Source: an uncultured Granulosicoccaceae bacterium
GTDB taxonomy: Bacteria > Pseudomonadota > Gammaproteobacteria > Granulosicoccales > Granulosicoccaceae
Length of the DNA: 64,000 bases
Reading direction: 5' to 3'
NCBI GenBank assembly: GCA_938035125.1
Contig: CALHNS010000014.1
Span: forward strand, 62,001-126,000
Positions 10,317 through 18,706 of the stretch are shown here, piece by piece. The notes under the pieces were generated by a model, which was given only the letters and a program-made list of their open reading frames with translations, had not been told where the DNA came from and did not search any database. Numbering within the stretch: the first letter of the stretch is position 1; every line of letters begins with the position of its first letter. The translations under genes were made by a program, and so were the position numbers.

Positions 10317-10386
10317 CAAGAATTAATAAATTCTTGGGACTCGTTGTAAAATAACGGGCCAACTTGAATTCTTAAGTTGGCCCGTT
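10317..10386 (+). terminator. Tandem hairpins; the second (13-bp perfect stem AACGGGCCAACTT/AAGTTGGCCCGTT followed by TTTT) is a likely intrinsic terminator
   Basis: CAAGAATT-aata-AATTCTTG at 10317-10336 and stem 10353-10365/10374-10386. Confidence 0.75.
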
Positions 10387-10401
10387 TTCAATTCATGTAT
10401 T

Positions 10402-11451
10402 GTGATTTTGGGAGTGCTTGTTCACGTGAGTTATACAGTTCCCATTGTAGGTGTAGCGGCTGTTGCCGTACTTGCTGGTGTTATTTTCACAACCACTCAA
10501 AATACTGATTCTACCCTTTCAACATCGCCTGAACAGCTAGATCCAGTGTCTGCAGACATTGATTCGCCTTCAGTAAACGCAAAGCCTACGAGCCAATCGC
10601 ATTCGCTAAGTACGGTTGCCGAAACAGTCATTGAAAATGATGTGGCAAAAGCAACAACGGTTGACGAAATAGAAAACGTTACACAAGAGGCGGTTGTCTC
10701 CACATCGGTTGTAGAAGCCATAGATTTTGCACAATCGATTGCCCGCGAGCGAGCCGACGATGCTACCTTGAATGAGCAGGCTAATATCTTACGTAATGAT
10801 CCTGCAAAATTAGCAGCGGTATTAGATGAATTTTCAGCAGAAACTGATGTTAAGCGCTTAGGCAGACTGCGACTGCTACTGGGTCAGCTGGAAGATTCTT
10901 CAATGGTGAGTGTGGCTGAATCTATGGTGTTTTCAGGTAACCCTGAATCATCAAGCGAAGCGCTTAGACTATTAAGAGATATTGGCCCTAATGTGCCCGC
11001 AGCTCAGGAAGTGGGTGTAACCATACTGTCTTCCACGCAAGATCCGCAGCTATTAGTAGGTGCAACCAATATTTTAACCAGTAGTGCAAATGTAGATAAC
11101 GCCACTAGAGAGCGAGTGGTTGGATCGTTGTCATCTCTTGTGCAGCACACTGATGCAACGGTTAGGCGAGCCAGTTTTTCAACGCTTGCACGTTGGTCGA
11201 AAGATCCGTCAGTGACTCCAATCCTTTTACAGGGCTTAACTGATGAAGACCCCAACGTAAGAAAAAGTACCGCCTACGGGTTAGTGGGCTATGAACACGT
11301 CGATTCATCGGTTATTACAGCGCTACTGAGCACCGCGGAGAATGCGAATGAATTGAGTCGAGCGCGCAGTGGGGCAATACTTGCGTTAGAGGGTATGCCG
11401 CTGAGCGAATCACAGCGCACCAGATTGCAAGCGGTTCAAGCACAATTTTAG
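10402..11451 (+). CDS. Membrane-anchored HEAT-repeat protein
   Basis: N-terminal TM; C-terminal repeats TDATVRRASFSTLARWSKDPSVTPILLQGLTDEDPNVRKSTAYGLVGY. True start may be GTG 10426. Confidence 0.6.
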   Translation: MILGVLVHVSYTVPIVGVAAVAVLAGVIFTTTQNTDSTLSTSPEQLDPVSADIDSPSVNAKPTSQSHSLSTVAETVIENDVAKATTVDEIENVTQEAVVSTSVVEAIDFAQSIARERADDATLNEQANILRNDPAKLAAVLDEFSAETDVKRLGRLRLLLGQLEDSSMVSVAESMVFSGNPESSSEALRLLRDIGPNVPAAQEVGVTILSSTQDPQLLVGATNILTSSANVDNATRERVVGSLSSLVQHTDATVRRASFSTLARWSKDPSVTPILLQGLTDEDPNVRKSTAYGLVGYEHVDSSVITALLSTAENANELSRARSGAILALEGMPLSESQRTRLQAVQAQF

Positions 11452-11576
11452 CGAATAGCGAATAGCGAATAGCGAATAGCGAATAGCGAATAGCGAATAG
11501 CGAATAATAAGTAATAAGTAATAAGTAATAAGTAATAAGTAATAAGTAGTAAGTAGTAAGTAGTAAGTAGTAAGTA
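11451..11576. repeat. Heptanucleotide tandem array (GCGAATA)8(ATAAGTA)6(GTAAGTA)4
   Basis: Counted directly: 18 contiguous 7-mers, 126 bp, beginning on the last base of the upstream stop codon. Confidence 0.97.
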
Positions 11577-11618
11577 GTTGGTTCATGATGTTAGTCGTAA
11601 ACAGAGCACACCCAGTTA

Positions 11619-12815
11619 ATGATAAAACTTAACCCGCAACGAGCAAGCCGAGTAAAACAGGCGGCGGATCGTTTGATTAACAGCGAACAATTTTGTGGCA
11701 TTGCTTGGCAATTTGCACAGAACAGCGATGTGCTTCTAGAAGGTGAGTCGGGGTGGTTGGATGAGCCTAATGGCAAGCCATTGCCAGAAGATGCTTTGTA
11801 TCGCATTTACTCTATGACAAAACCCATTGTGTCGGTGCTTGCGCTGCAGTTGATGGAAGAAGGCATTGTTCGCTTAACTGATCCTGTGGCGTTATATCTA
11901 CCTGAGTTTTCAGACGCTAAAGTGTTGCGTGCTGACGGTAGTGAGCAAGCGGCTAAAACGATGATGAACATTGAGCACCTGTTAACGCACAGAGCGGGAT
12001 TGTCATATGATTTTCTTCCTCGCTGTGATGTGGCCAGACGTTATCAAACAGCGCAATTAGTTGAACGAGGAAGTCGTACATTAGAAGAATTTGTAACAAC
12101 GGTTGCCAGTTTTCCGCTAGCGTTTGAGCCTGGCACTCAGTGGCGATACAGTGTTTCGAATGATGTGTTAGCGCGGGTGCTAGAGGTGGCAACAGGTAAA
12201 GCATTGCCTGCACTATTAAATGAATTTTTGTTCAACCCTTGCGAAATGCACGACACAGCTTTTTATGTTCCGGAAGAAAAACAAAATCGTTTGGCATCAC
12301 TTTATGGCACTCGGCAATTAGGGCAAATACCCGATCTAGGGTCACTTCCTCAGCCATTAACGCCACTTGATGCCTCGGAAAGTCACCCATTGAACGAACC
12401 TGATGTGTTTGTTCGTGGCGGTCATGGCTTGTATTCAACCACGGTTGATTACCAGCGCTTTCTCTCGGTGTTGCTTAATGGCAAAACCGCATCCGGTGAT
12501 CGCTTGTTATCAAAACTAACCATGGACATGATGTGGCAAGATCGTATTCCTGCCAGCCAACAGCCTTTGGCGATTGGTGATGGCCCAATGCCAGGGTATG
12601 GATGGAATCTAGCCGGTCGCGTAATGACCCACCCGGGAGAGGCGATGAGTTTAACTCTGCCCGGAGAAGGGGGTTGGGGCGGTGCCGCTGCCACCTACTT
12701 CTTTGTGCACCCAGAAACAGGCTTAAATGGTGTGGTTATGACGCAATATTTAGGTTCTATGGTGCCTGTGGGTGATGATTTACGGGTTGCGTTTCTTCAG
12801 GCGTTGGATTTTTAA
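11619..12815 (+). CDS. Serine hydrolase, beta-lactamase/penicillin-binding-like (class C/esterase type)
   Basis: SxxK in YSMTKPIVSVLALQLMEEG, YSVSN motif, MNIEHLLTHRAGLSYDF. Confidence 0.87.
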   Translation: MIKLNPQRASRVKQAADRLINSEQFCGIAWQFAQNSDVLLEGESGWLDEPNGKPLPEDALYRIYSMTKPIVSVLALQLMEEGIVRLTDPVALYLPEFSDAKVLRADGSEQAAKTMMNIEHLLTHRAGLSYDFLPRCDVARRYQTAQLVERGSRTLEEFVTTVASFPLAFEPGTQWRYSVSNDVLARVLEVATGKALPALLNEFLFNPCEMHDTAFYVPEEKQNRLASLYGTRQLGQIPDLGSLPQPLTPLDASESHPLNEPDVFVRGGHGLYSTTVDYQRFLSVLLNGKTASGDRLLSKLTMDMMWQDRIPASQQPLAIGDGPMPGYGWNLAGRVMTHPGEAMSLTLPGEGGWGGAAATYFFVHPETGLNGVVMTQYLGSMVPVGDDLRVAFLQALDF

Positions 12816-12838
12816 TTTAAGCTGCACCCACAAGTTAT

Positions 12839-13996
12839 TTACTTTGCTTTAGCCAGAATTTTAGCGCGTTGTTTTTCCAGTTTAGGGTCGGCACTCATTA
12901 GCTTGTCGGCCAATGCGGCACTTACCCGGTAGTGCTCGTCTTCTTTGGCTTTGTTGCGATTGGCATCAGCTTCTGGCCAACCTTGAATGTGTTTGCCCAC
13001 AAGATCTGCCATGAATTGCATATGTTCTGCATCATCGTTTAAGCACGGAATGTAGTTAAAAGATTCCCCGCCATTTTCCATAAAGTATTCTCGGTTCTCA
13101 CCTTCAATCTCTTCAATGGTTTCTAAGCAATCAGCAGCAAATGCAGGGCTGATCACATCGATTTTTGTAACGCCATCTTTAGGCAGACGTTTCATGGTTT
13201 CATCGCAATAAGGTTGTAACCATTCTTCTTTTCCCACACGAGATTGAAACACCACTTTTGTTTTGCTGGGGTCAATCGCCAGCTCTTCTGCTAATAATCG
13301 TGTGGTTTTGTGGCAAAGACAGTGGTAAGGATCGCCATTTAATAAATAGCGCTTTGGAATGCCGTGGTATGAGGTAACTAATAAGTCGTTCTTGCCGTTC
13401 TCGGCCCAATATTTTTTTACGCTATTGGCAAGAACTTTTATATAACCTGGCTCATCGCACCACTGATTAATGAAGCGCAGTTCGGGTAACCAACGGGTGC
13501 GCTGTAATCGATTGGCTACCTCATCAAACACAGAGGCGGTGGTTGTGCCGCTGTATTGCGGATACATAGGAATGATAAGAAGCCTGCGAACGTTGTGCTG
13601 TTCAAGTTCGGTTAGCGCATCATCCACCGAGGGCGTGCCGTAGCGCATACCAAGGCCAACCACCACGTCATCGCCATAGCGGGCACTGAGCTCTTTTTGT
13701 AGAGCCGCTTGCTGTTTTTTGGAAATGCTGAGTAAGGGGGATCCGTCTGTTTCCGACCAAACCTCTTTGTAAGCTTCTGCACTTTTAGCCGGGCGAACTC
13801 GTAAAATAATTCCGTGCAGGATGGTTTTCCATAGCCATCTTGGCAGCTCAATAATTCGAGGGTCGGACAGGAACTGGGCCAAATAACGTCTTACCTCGGG
13901 TGTTTCAGGGGCATCCGGTGTACCCAGATTGATCATAAGCACCCCCAATTTCTCTGGAGTGCCGTGATTAAATTGAGGTGTGCCGATGTATTTCAT
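12839..13996 (-). CDS. hemH: Ferrochelatase
   Basis: KLGVLMINLGTPDAPETPEVRRYLAQFLSDPRIIE; SYHGIPKRYLLNGDPYHCLCHKTTRLLAEEL; QSRVGKEEWLQPYCDETM. Confidence 0.95.
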   Translation of the reverse strand: MKYIGTPQFNHGTPEKLGVLMINLGTPDAPETPEVRRYLAQFLSDPRIIELPRWLWKTILHGIILRVRPAKSAEAYKEVWSETDGSPLLSISKKQQAALQKELSARYGDDVVVGLGMRYGTPSVDDALTELEQHNVRRLLIIPMYPQYSGTTTASVFDEVANRLQRTRWLPELRFINQWCDEPGYIKVLANSVKKYWAENGKNDLLVTSYHGIPKRYLLNGDPYHCLCHKTTRLLAEELAIDPSKTKVVFQSRVGKEEWLQPYCDETMKRLPKDGVTKIDVISPAFAADCLETIEEIEGENREYFMENGGESFNYIPCLNDDAEHMQFMADLVGKHIQGWPEADANRNKAKEDEHYRVSAALADKLMSADPKLEKQRAKILAKAK

Positions 13997-14199
13997 GCTT
14001 TTGGGGCTTTTTGATAGATTTTTCTAGTGTGGATGTTTACGAGCGTCAGCACTAACTGGAGCTGCATTCACCTGTGACTGGCTTGACTGGCAACGCAATG
14101 CGCCATGACGTACCATTGTTCCAATTGGGCCAGTATAGGTTAGGCCACTCTTTACATGTTCAACCGCCTTAATAAATGGCTGAGTTGAGGGTTCTCCCC

Positions 14200-15807
14200 A
14201 TGTCGTTAATTATCGCTGTTCCAAAAGAACAGGCAGAGCAAGAAGAGCGGGTGGCGCTCGACCCCGCCACGGTTAAACGATTGAATGAACGCCACGGAGT
14301 GTCGGTTCAAATTCAATCGGGTTGCGGTCGAGGCGCTGGGTTTTACGATCTCGACTATAGCAACGTGCAAGTGTTCGACAGTTTCGAACAAACGCTTGCG
14401 GGTGCAGACATTATTGTCAAAGTTAACCCTCCCACTGTTGAGGAGGTGCGCATGATGCCTAAAGGCGCCATGCTCGTTACTCAAATTCCTGCCTTTCAGA
14501 ACGAGGCTGCGGTAAAAGAATTATTGCAGCGCGGCATCACCACCATCGCGATGAATCTATTGCCGCGAATCACACGCGCCCAACCCATGGATGTGTTGTC
14601 CTCCCAAGCCACCGTGGCAGGGTACAAAGCGGCACTGATCGCCGCCGAGCTCTCGCCGCGAATGTTTCCGATGTTAAGTACTGCGGCAGGCACCATTCGC
14701 CCATCACGCGTCATTGTCATTGGTGCAGGCGTTGCGGGTTTGCAAGCTATTGCTACAGCCAAACGATTAGGTGCACAAGTAGAGGCTTACGATATTAGAA
14801 CCGCGGCGCGAGAACAAATTGAATCCTTAGGTGCACGCATGATCGATACGGGTGTCATCGCAGAAGGAACTGGGGGTTACGCTCGAGGTTTGAATCGAGA
14901 GGAACGCCAACAGCAACACGATGTGTTGGCAGAGCGTTTATCGCACGCACACGCTGTAATCTGTGCTGCTGCAATTCCAGGGCGTCAGGCGCCTTTAATT
15001 GTTACTAAAGACATGGTTGAGCGCATGTTGCCCGACACCATTTTAGTGGATATGGCTGCAGAAACCGGTGGCAACTGCGAACTTACCCGCCCCGGTGAAA
15101 CATACATGCACGGACATACCATCATTGTGGGTGCATCTCACCTGCCCAGTAGTGGAGCGGTGCACGCCAGTGAGCTGCACTCTCGCAATGTGTACAACAT
15201 GCTGAAGCTGCTTGTGGTGGATAAGAAACTGTACTTAGATTGGGATGATGAAGTGGTGAGTAACTGCATTCTGACCCATCAGGGCGGTCTTTATCACGAA
15301 CCCACAGCGGTCATGCTTGATCTTGATGTTGTAGCCAAAGACACAGGCGAAAGTAGTGCGCCCACACAAACAGGGATAAGCTCTGCGAAAGATGAATCTG
15401 CGGGCTGGATAGAAGAAGATACGGATGTAGCAGATCGCGCTGTGCAAGAGGTAGCGGTTGATTCCACAGCGCAATCTGTTAACGACGAGCCAAATGAGGA
15501 GGTGCCGATATCGGATGATTCATCAACTTCAGCTAAGCCATCCTCATCGGGTGAATCAATCGATACGAAAGCGGCGATGGCAGAAATTGCTACGGCAGAG
15601 ACGCCACTGCCGCATGATGATTTGCAAGTCATCAACGGAATCGGGCCAGGATTAGACAGTCGTTTGCAGGAGTATGGCGTGCGTCGTTATCAAGATCTGG
15701 CTGACATGGAGCATGATGCAGCGATTAAGCTGGGTACTTTGTTAGAGCTTGAGGAGCCTACAGCTGTACTGCAATGGGTGCAGGATGCAAAAGGAATGGT
15801 GCAATGA
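14200..15807 (+). CDS. pntA: NAD(P) transhydrogenase subunit alpha part 1 with C-terminal acidic/Ser-rich linker and helix-hairpin-helix domain
   Basis: Rossmann GAGVAGLQAIATAKRLGAQVEAYDIRTAAREQIESLGA; C-terminus DDLQVINGIGPGLDSRLQEYGVRRYQDLADM. Confidence 0.92.
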   Translation: MSLIIAVPKEQAEQEERVALDPATVKRLNERHGVSVQIQSGCGRGAGFYDLDYSNVQVFDSFEQTLAGADIIVKVNPPTVEEVRMMPKGAMLVTQIPAFQNEAAVKELLQRGITTIAMNLLPRITRAQPMDVLSSQATVAGYKAALIAAELSPRMFPMLSTAAGTIRPSRVIVIGAGVAGLQAIATAKRLGAQVEAYDIRTAAREQIESLGARMIDTGVIAEGTGGYARGLNREERQQQHDVLAERLSHAHAVICAAAIPGRQAPLIVTKDMVERMLPDTILVDMAAETGGNCELTRPGETYMHGHTIIVGASHLPSSGAVHASELHSRNVYNMLKLLVVDKKLYLDWDDEVVSNCILTHQGGLYHEPTAVMLDLDVVAKDTGESSAPTQTGISSAKDESAGWIEEDTDVADRAVQEVAVDSTAQSVNDEPNEEVPISDDSSTSAKPSSSGESIDTKAAMAEIATAETPLPHDDLQVINGIGPGLDSRLQEYGVRRYQDLADMEHDAAIKLGTLLELEEPTAVLQWVQDAKGMVQ

Positions 15808-16217
15808 ATAGCATGACAGGAACTGTGGCTTTGTACGTGTTCATGCTGGCAGCCATAGCAGGCTACATGTTAATCACACGTGTGCCCTCAATTCTCCATA
15901 CAGCTTTGATGTCAGGCTCGAACTTTGTTCATGGCATCGCCACCGTGGGGGCCATCATTGCGTTATTACACGCCGATGGCACCGTGCAAATCGTTATCGC
16001 TTTTATCAGCTTGGTATTGGCAACGGCCAATGCTGTGGGTGGCTATGTACTCACTGATCGCATATTAGAATTATTTGATGCCTCAGCGCGCCCAAGTAAT
16101 ACTGCAGCCAACGATATGGTGGAGACGTCGGTAAAAATGTTGGATGCCGACGATGATTTCATCAATGTGCCGGAGCAAAATATTCCTAGCAAAGGCGCAT
16201 CGGGAGATCAGTCATGA
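15804..16217 (+). CDS. NAD(P) transhydrogenase subunit alpha part 2 (4TM domain)
   Basis: Short TM protein (LHTALMSGSNFVHGIATVGAI) between pntA1 and pntB with ATGA overlap. Confidence 0.9.
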   Translation: MNSMTGTVALYVFMLAAIAGYMLITRVPSILHTALMSGSNFVHGIATVGAIIALLHADGTVQIVIAFISLVLATANAVGGYVLTDRILELFDASARPSNTAANDMVETSVKMLDADDDFINVPEQNIPSKGASGDQS

Positions 16218-17614
16218 TCGCCAACTCTGCTGGGCATTTACTGAGTATCGATATTGCCTACTTTATTGCAACGTGTTTGTTTGTGGTGGGCTTGCGTCGC
16301 ATGTCATCTCCTACAAAGGCGCGCAGCAGTATTTGGATTGCCGGTGTGGGTATGGCCATTGCCATAATCGCCACTTTAACCATCGCAGGTGATCCTGGCA
16401 GGCGAGTGCTCATTCCTATTGCCATGTTCTTAGGGGCAGGCTTTGCTTTTGTGCAGTCTCGACGAGTATCAATGACGGATGCACCCGCGTTAATTGCGTT
16501 ATACAACGGGTTGGGCGGAGGGGCCGCGGCGGGCATTGCATTCGTTGAGCTACTGCGAGCATCTGAACACAGTTCTTCGTTACGTTTTTTTGCTGTGGTG
16601 GGTGCGCTGGCAGGCAGCGTAGCGTTTGCAGGTTCACTTATGGCATGGCGAAAACTGCGCTCTGATATACGCCGCTCTATTCCATTCCCCAATCGGCAAG
16701 TGGTCTACCTCGCTATCATGACGTTACTGCTGTTGGTGGGTTTAATCTTGGCCTATTCAAACAGCGCGCACCCGGTATTGCTGTTGTTGTTTGTTTTGTT
16801 GGCGCTTTTCTTTGGCATCAGCATGACGTTGCCCATTGCGGCGGCCGACTTACCGGTTTTGATTTCGTTATACAACGCCTTAACTGGTCTTGCTGTTGGC
16901 TTTGAAGGGTTTGTATTAGGCAACCCAGCCATGATGGTGGCGGGCACCTTAGTATTTGCTGCAGGCACGTTATTAACGCAGCTTATGGCGCGTGCTGTTA
17001 ATCGGCGTTTAAGTGAAATTATGTACTCAGGCTTTGGTGTGGGTGATGATGATAAGCCAATGGTTGGAACGCGCGATGGTTTTGTCAATGAAGTTGAGGC
17101 GCATGATGCGGCAGCATCCATGGCGTTTGCTAATCGGGTAATCGTGGTGCCTGGCTATGGTATGGCTATTGCGCAAGCGCAGCATAAATTGCGAGAGCTT
17201 ACGCAGCTATTAGATGAGCGTGGTGTACAAACGGCTTTTGCAATTCATCCGGTTGCAGGCCGAATGCCTGGGCATATGAATGTTTTATTAGCCGATGCCG
17301 GTGTGCCTTATGAAAAGATTGCAGACCTAAGTGCGATCAATGAGGAATTCTCACACGCTGATGTTGCTTTGGTTATAGGGGCGAATGACACCGTCAACCC
17401 TTCCGCTCGAACCGATGAAAAAAGCCCGTTGTTTGGCATGCCCGTTTTGAATGTTGACCAAGCAGGTAGCGTTATTGTTTTAAAGCGCGCTAAAGGCCGA
17501 GGTTATGCTAATGTGGCGAACCCCTTATTTGAAGAGCCTGGCACGCGAGTGTTACTAGGTGATGCTAAAGACTCTTTGCAAGAATTAATCACCAGTATAA
17601 AAGCGTTGGATTAA
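16214..17614 (+). CDS. pntB: NAD(P) transhydrogenase subunit beta
   Basis: Multi-TM plus NADP domain VIVVPGYGMAIAQAQHKLRELTQLL...HPVAGRMPGHMNVLLADAGVPYEKI...DVALVIGANDTVNPSAR. Confidence 0.95.
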   Translation: MIANSAGHLLSIDIAYFIATCLFVVGLRRMSSPTKARSSIWIAGVGMAIAIIATLTIAGDPGRRVLIPIAMFLGAGFAFVQSRRVSMTDAPALIALYNGLGGGAAAGIAFVELLRASEHSSSLRFFAVVGALAGSVAFAGSLMAWRKLRSDIRRSIPFPNRQVVYLAIMTLLLLVGLILAYSNSAHPVLLLLFVLLALFFGISMTLPIAAADLPVLISLYNALTGLAVGFEGFVLGNPAMMVAGTLVFAAGTLLTQLMARAVNRRLSEIMYSGFGVGDDDKPMVGTRDGFVNEVEAHDAAASMAFANRVIVVPGYGMAIAQAQHKLRELTQLLDERGVQTAFAIHPVAGRMPGHMNVLLADAGVPYEKIADLSAINEEFSHADVALVIGANDTVNPSARTDEKSPLFGMPVLNVDQAGSVIVLKRAKGRGYANVANPLFEEPGTRVLLGDAKDSLQELITSIKALD

Positions 17615-17621
17615 ATTAAAA

Positions 17622-17652
17622 AAGCCCAAGTCACGCAGGGCGACTTGGGCTT
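17622..17652 (-). terminator. Intrinsic terminator for the BON gene (11-bp stem AAGCCCAAGTC/GACTTGGGCTT, U-tract on the minus strand)
   Basis: Perfect inverted repeat followed on minus strand by TTTTTTAATTTA. Confidence 0.75.
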
Positions 17653-17710
17653 GGTACTACTGCTGGCTGGGAGAGGCAGCCAGCTCCGCGCTACATTCTC
17701 AATCAGACAA

Positions 17711-17959
17711 TTAGTCAGACAAGATTAGGTAGTTCTCAACATCAAAGCCTTGGCTGTTAGCTTCTTGTTCAGCTAGCTGACGAGAGTAGGTGTCTTCAAC
17801 AAAGCCTGTAAGCGTTACGGTGTCGCCATTCACTTGTACGTTGATGTTTCCGTTTGTGCCTGCAACTGCACGCACATCATCTGCGATCGCTGCAAATGCA
17901 GGAGATGCGAAAGTGGCAATAAGAGCAGAAGCTGCGATTGTTTTGATTAAAGTTTTCAT
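17711..17959 (-). CDS. Small secreted BON-domain protein
   Basis: Signal peptide + DDVRAVAGTNGNINVQVNGDTVTLTGFVEDTYSRQLAEQEA. Confidence 0.75.
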   Translation of the reverse strand: MKTLIKTIAASALIATFASPAFAAIADDVRAVAGTNGNINVQVNGDTVTLTGFVEDTYSRQLAEQEANSQGFDVENYLILSD

Positions 17960-18410
17960 GGTGTAAATTCCTGTCGTTTATGTCTTGAAATGAGTGTGTA
18001 AATTGTTTGGCTAAAGGGTGTTCCCTGTGCCGTTGAAATCTAGTATCGGTATTGAGGTTGTCGCAGGCTTTGCAGCTGATTTACATCGGTGTAAACATCG
18101 ATAAAAAATTTGAATCAGTTAGAAAAAGAGTAAAAACTGCTTATTGGGTGTTGGTGGGTGTTGATGCGAGATTTATTTTTAGAAGGCGAATGAATCGTAA
18201 GCGGCGTTGGTTACGTTGGCCGCATTGCGCACTATGCAATTGCCATAATGTTTCATAATCTTTGAAACACCTGCTAGTTAAGGTTTGTGTAAATATCCAC
18301 CTAAATCCTACAAACAAACAAATTTAGGTGTCGTTTTGAGACCAATAGATATAAAAGTCGCGTCAGTAAAGGCTTCACAGATAGTTGACGAAGTGGCTTG
18401 AATTTGTTTC

Positions 18411-18621
18411 TTATGCACAGCTGAAAATTTGTTGCAAGAATTTCACAGTTACGTTAAGCATCCACAGGTTCTGTTTAGAAAAGTGACGTAATTCATTGAT
18501 AAATAAAGTATTAAACAACTTGAGCAATTCTTGTGCAACGTTTAGAGAACTACTGAATTCGGGCCTTTCGAGGTTTCATACCGTTTCTATCCACAAGGTT
18601 ATCCACAGGTTGTGTGGATAA
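18411..18621. promoter_or_regulatory. DnaA-box cluster upstream of priA
   Basis: TTATGCACA 18411-18419 (+), TTATCCACA 18599-18607 (+), TTATCCACA 18613-18621 (-), near-matches CTATCCACA about 18587-18595 and GCATCCACA about 18458-18466; AT-rich flank. Confidence 0.55.
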
Positions 18622-18706
18622 CAGCATCACGACAAAAGACTGACATTCTTGTGCGGCGGATTGCGCGATTGTGGGCGTATCATTCAACGCTCCCCCTAAG
18701 CCATAA

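Noticed and set aside
11451-11576. Possible CRISPR array
   Set aside because: Units are contiguous 7-mers with no spacers and no cas genes in the window.
16258-16692. 144-aa minus-strand ORF
   Set aside because: Antisense shadow of pntB with Ala/Pro/Met-rich composition.
18052-18258. 68-aa ORF in the BON-priA gap
   Set aside because: Arg/Trp-rich composition, no RBS or recognisable family, overlaps AT-rich structured noncoding sequence.
18411-18621. Chromosomal replication origin (oriC)
   Set aside because: DnaA boxes are present but dnaA, dnaN, mnmG and similar origin neighbours are absent; skew cannot be computed here, so only a DnaA-box cluster is claimed.
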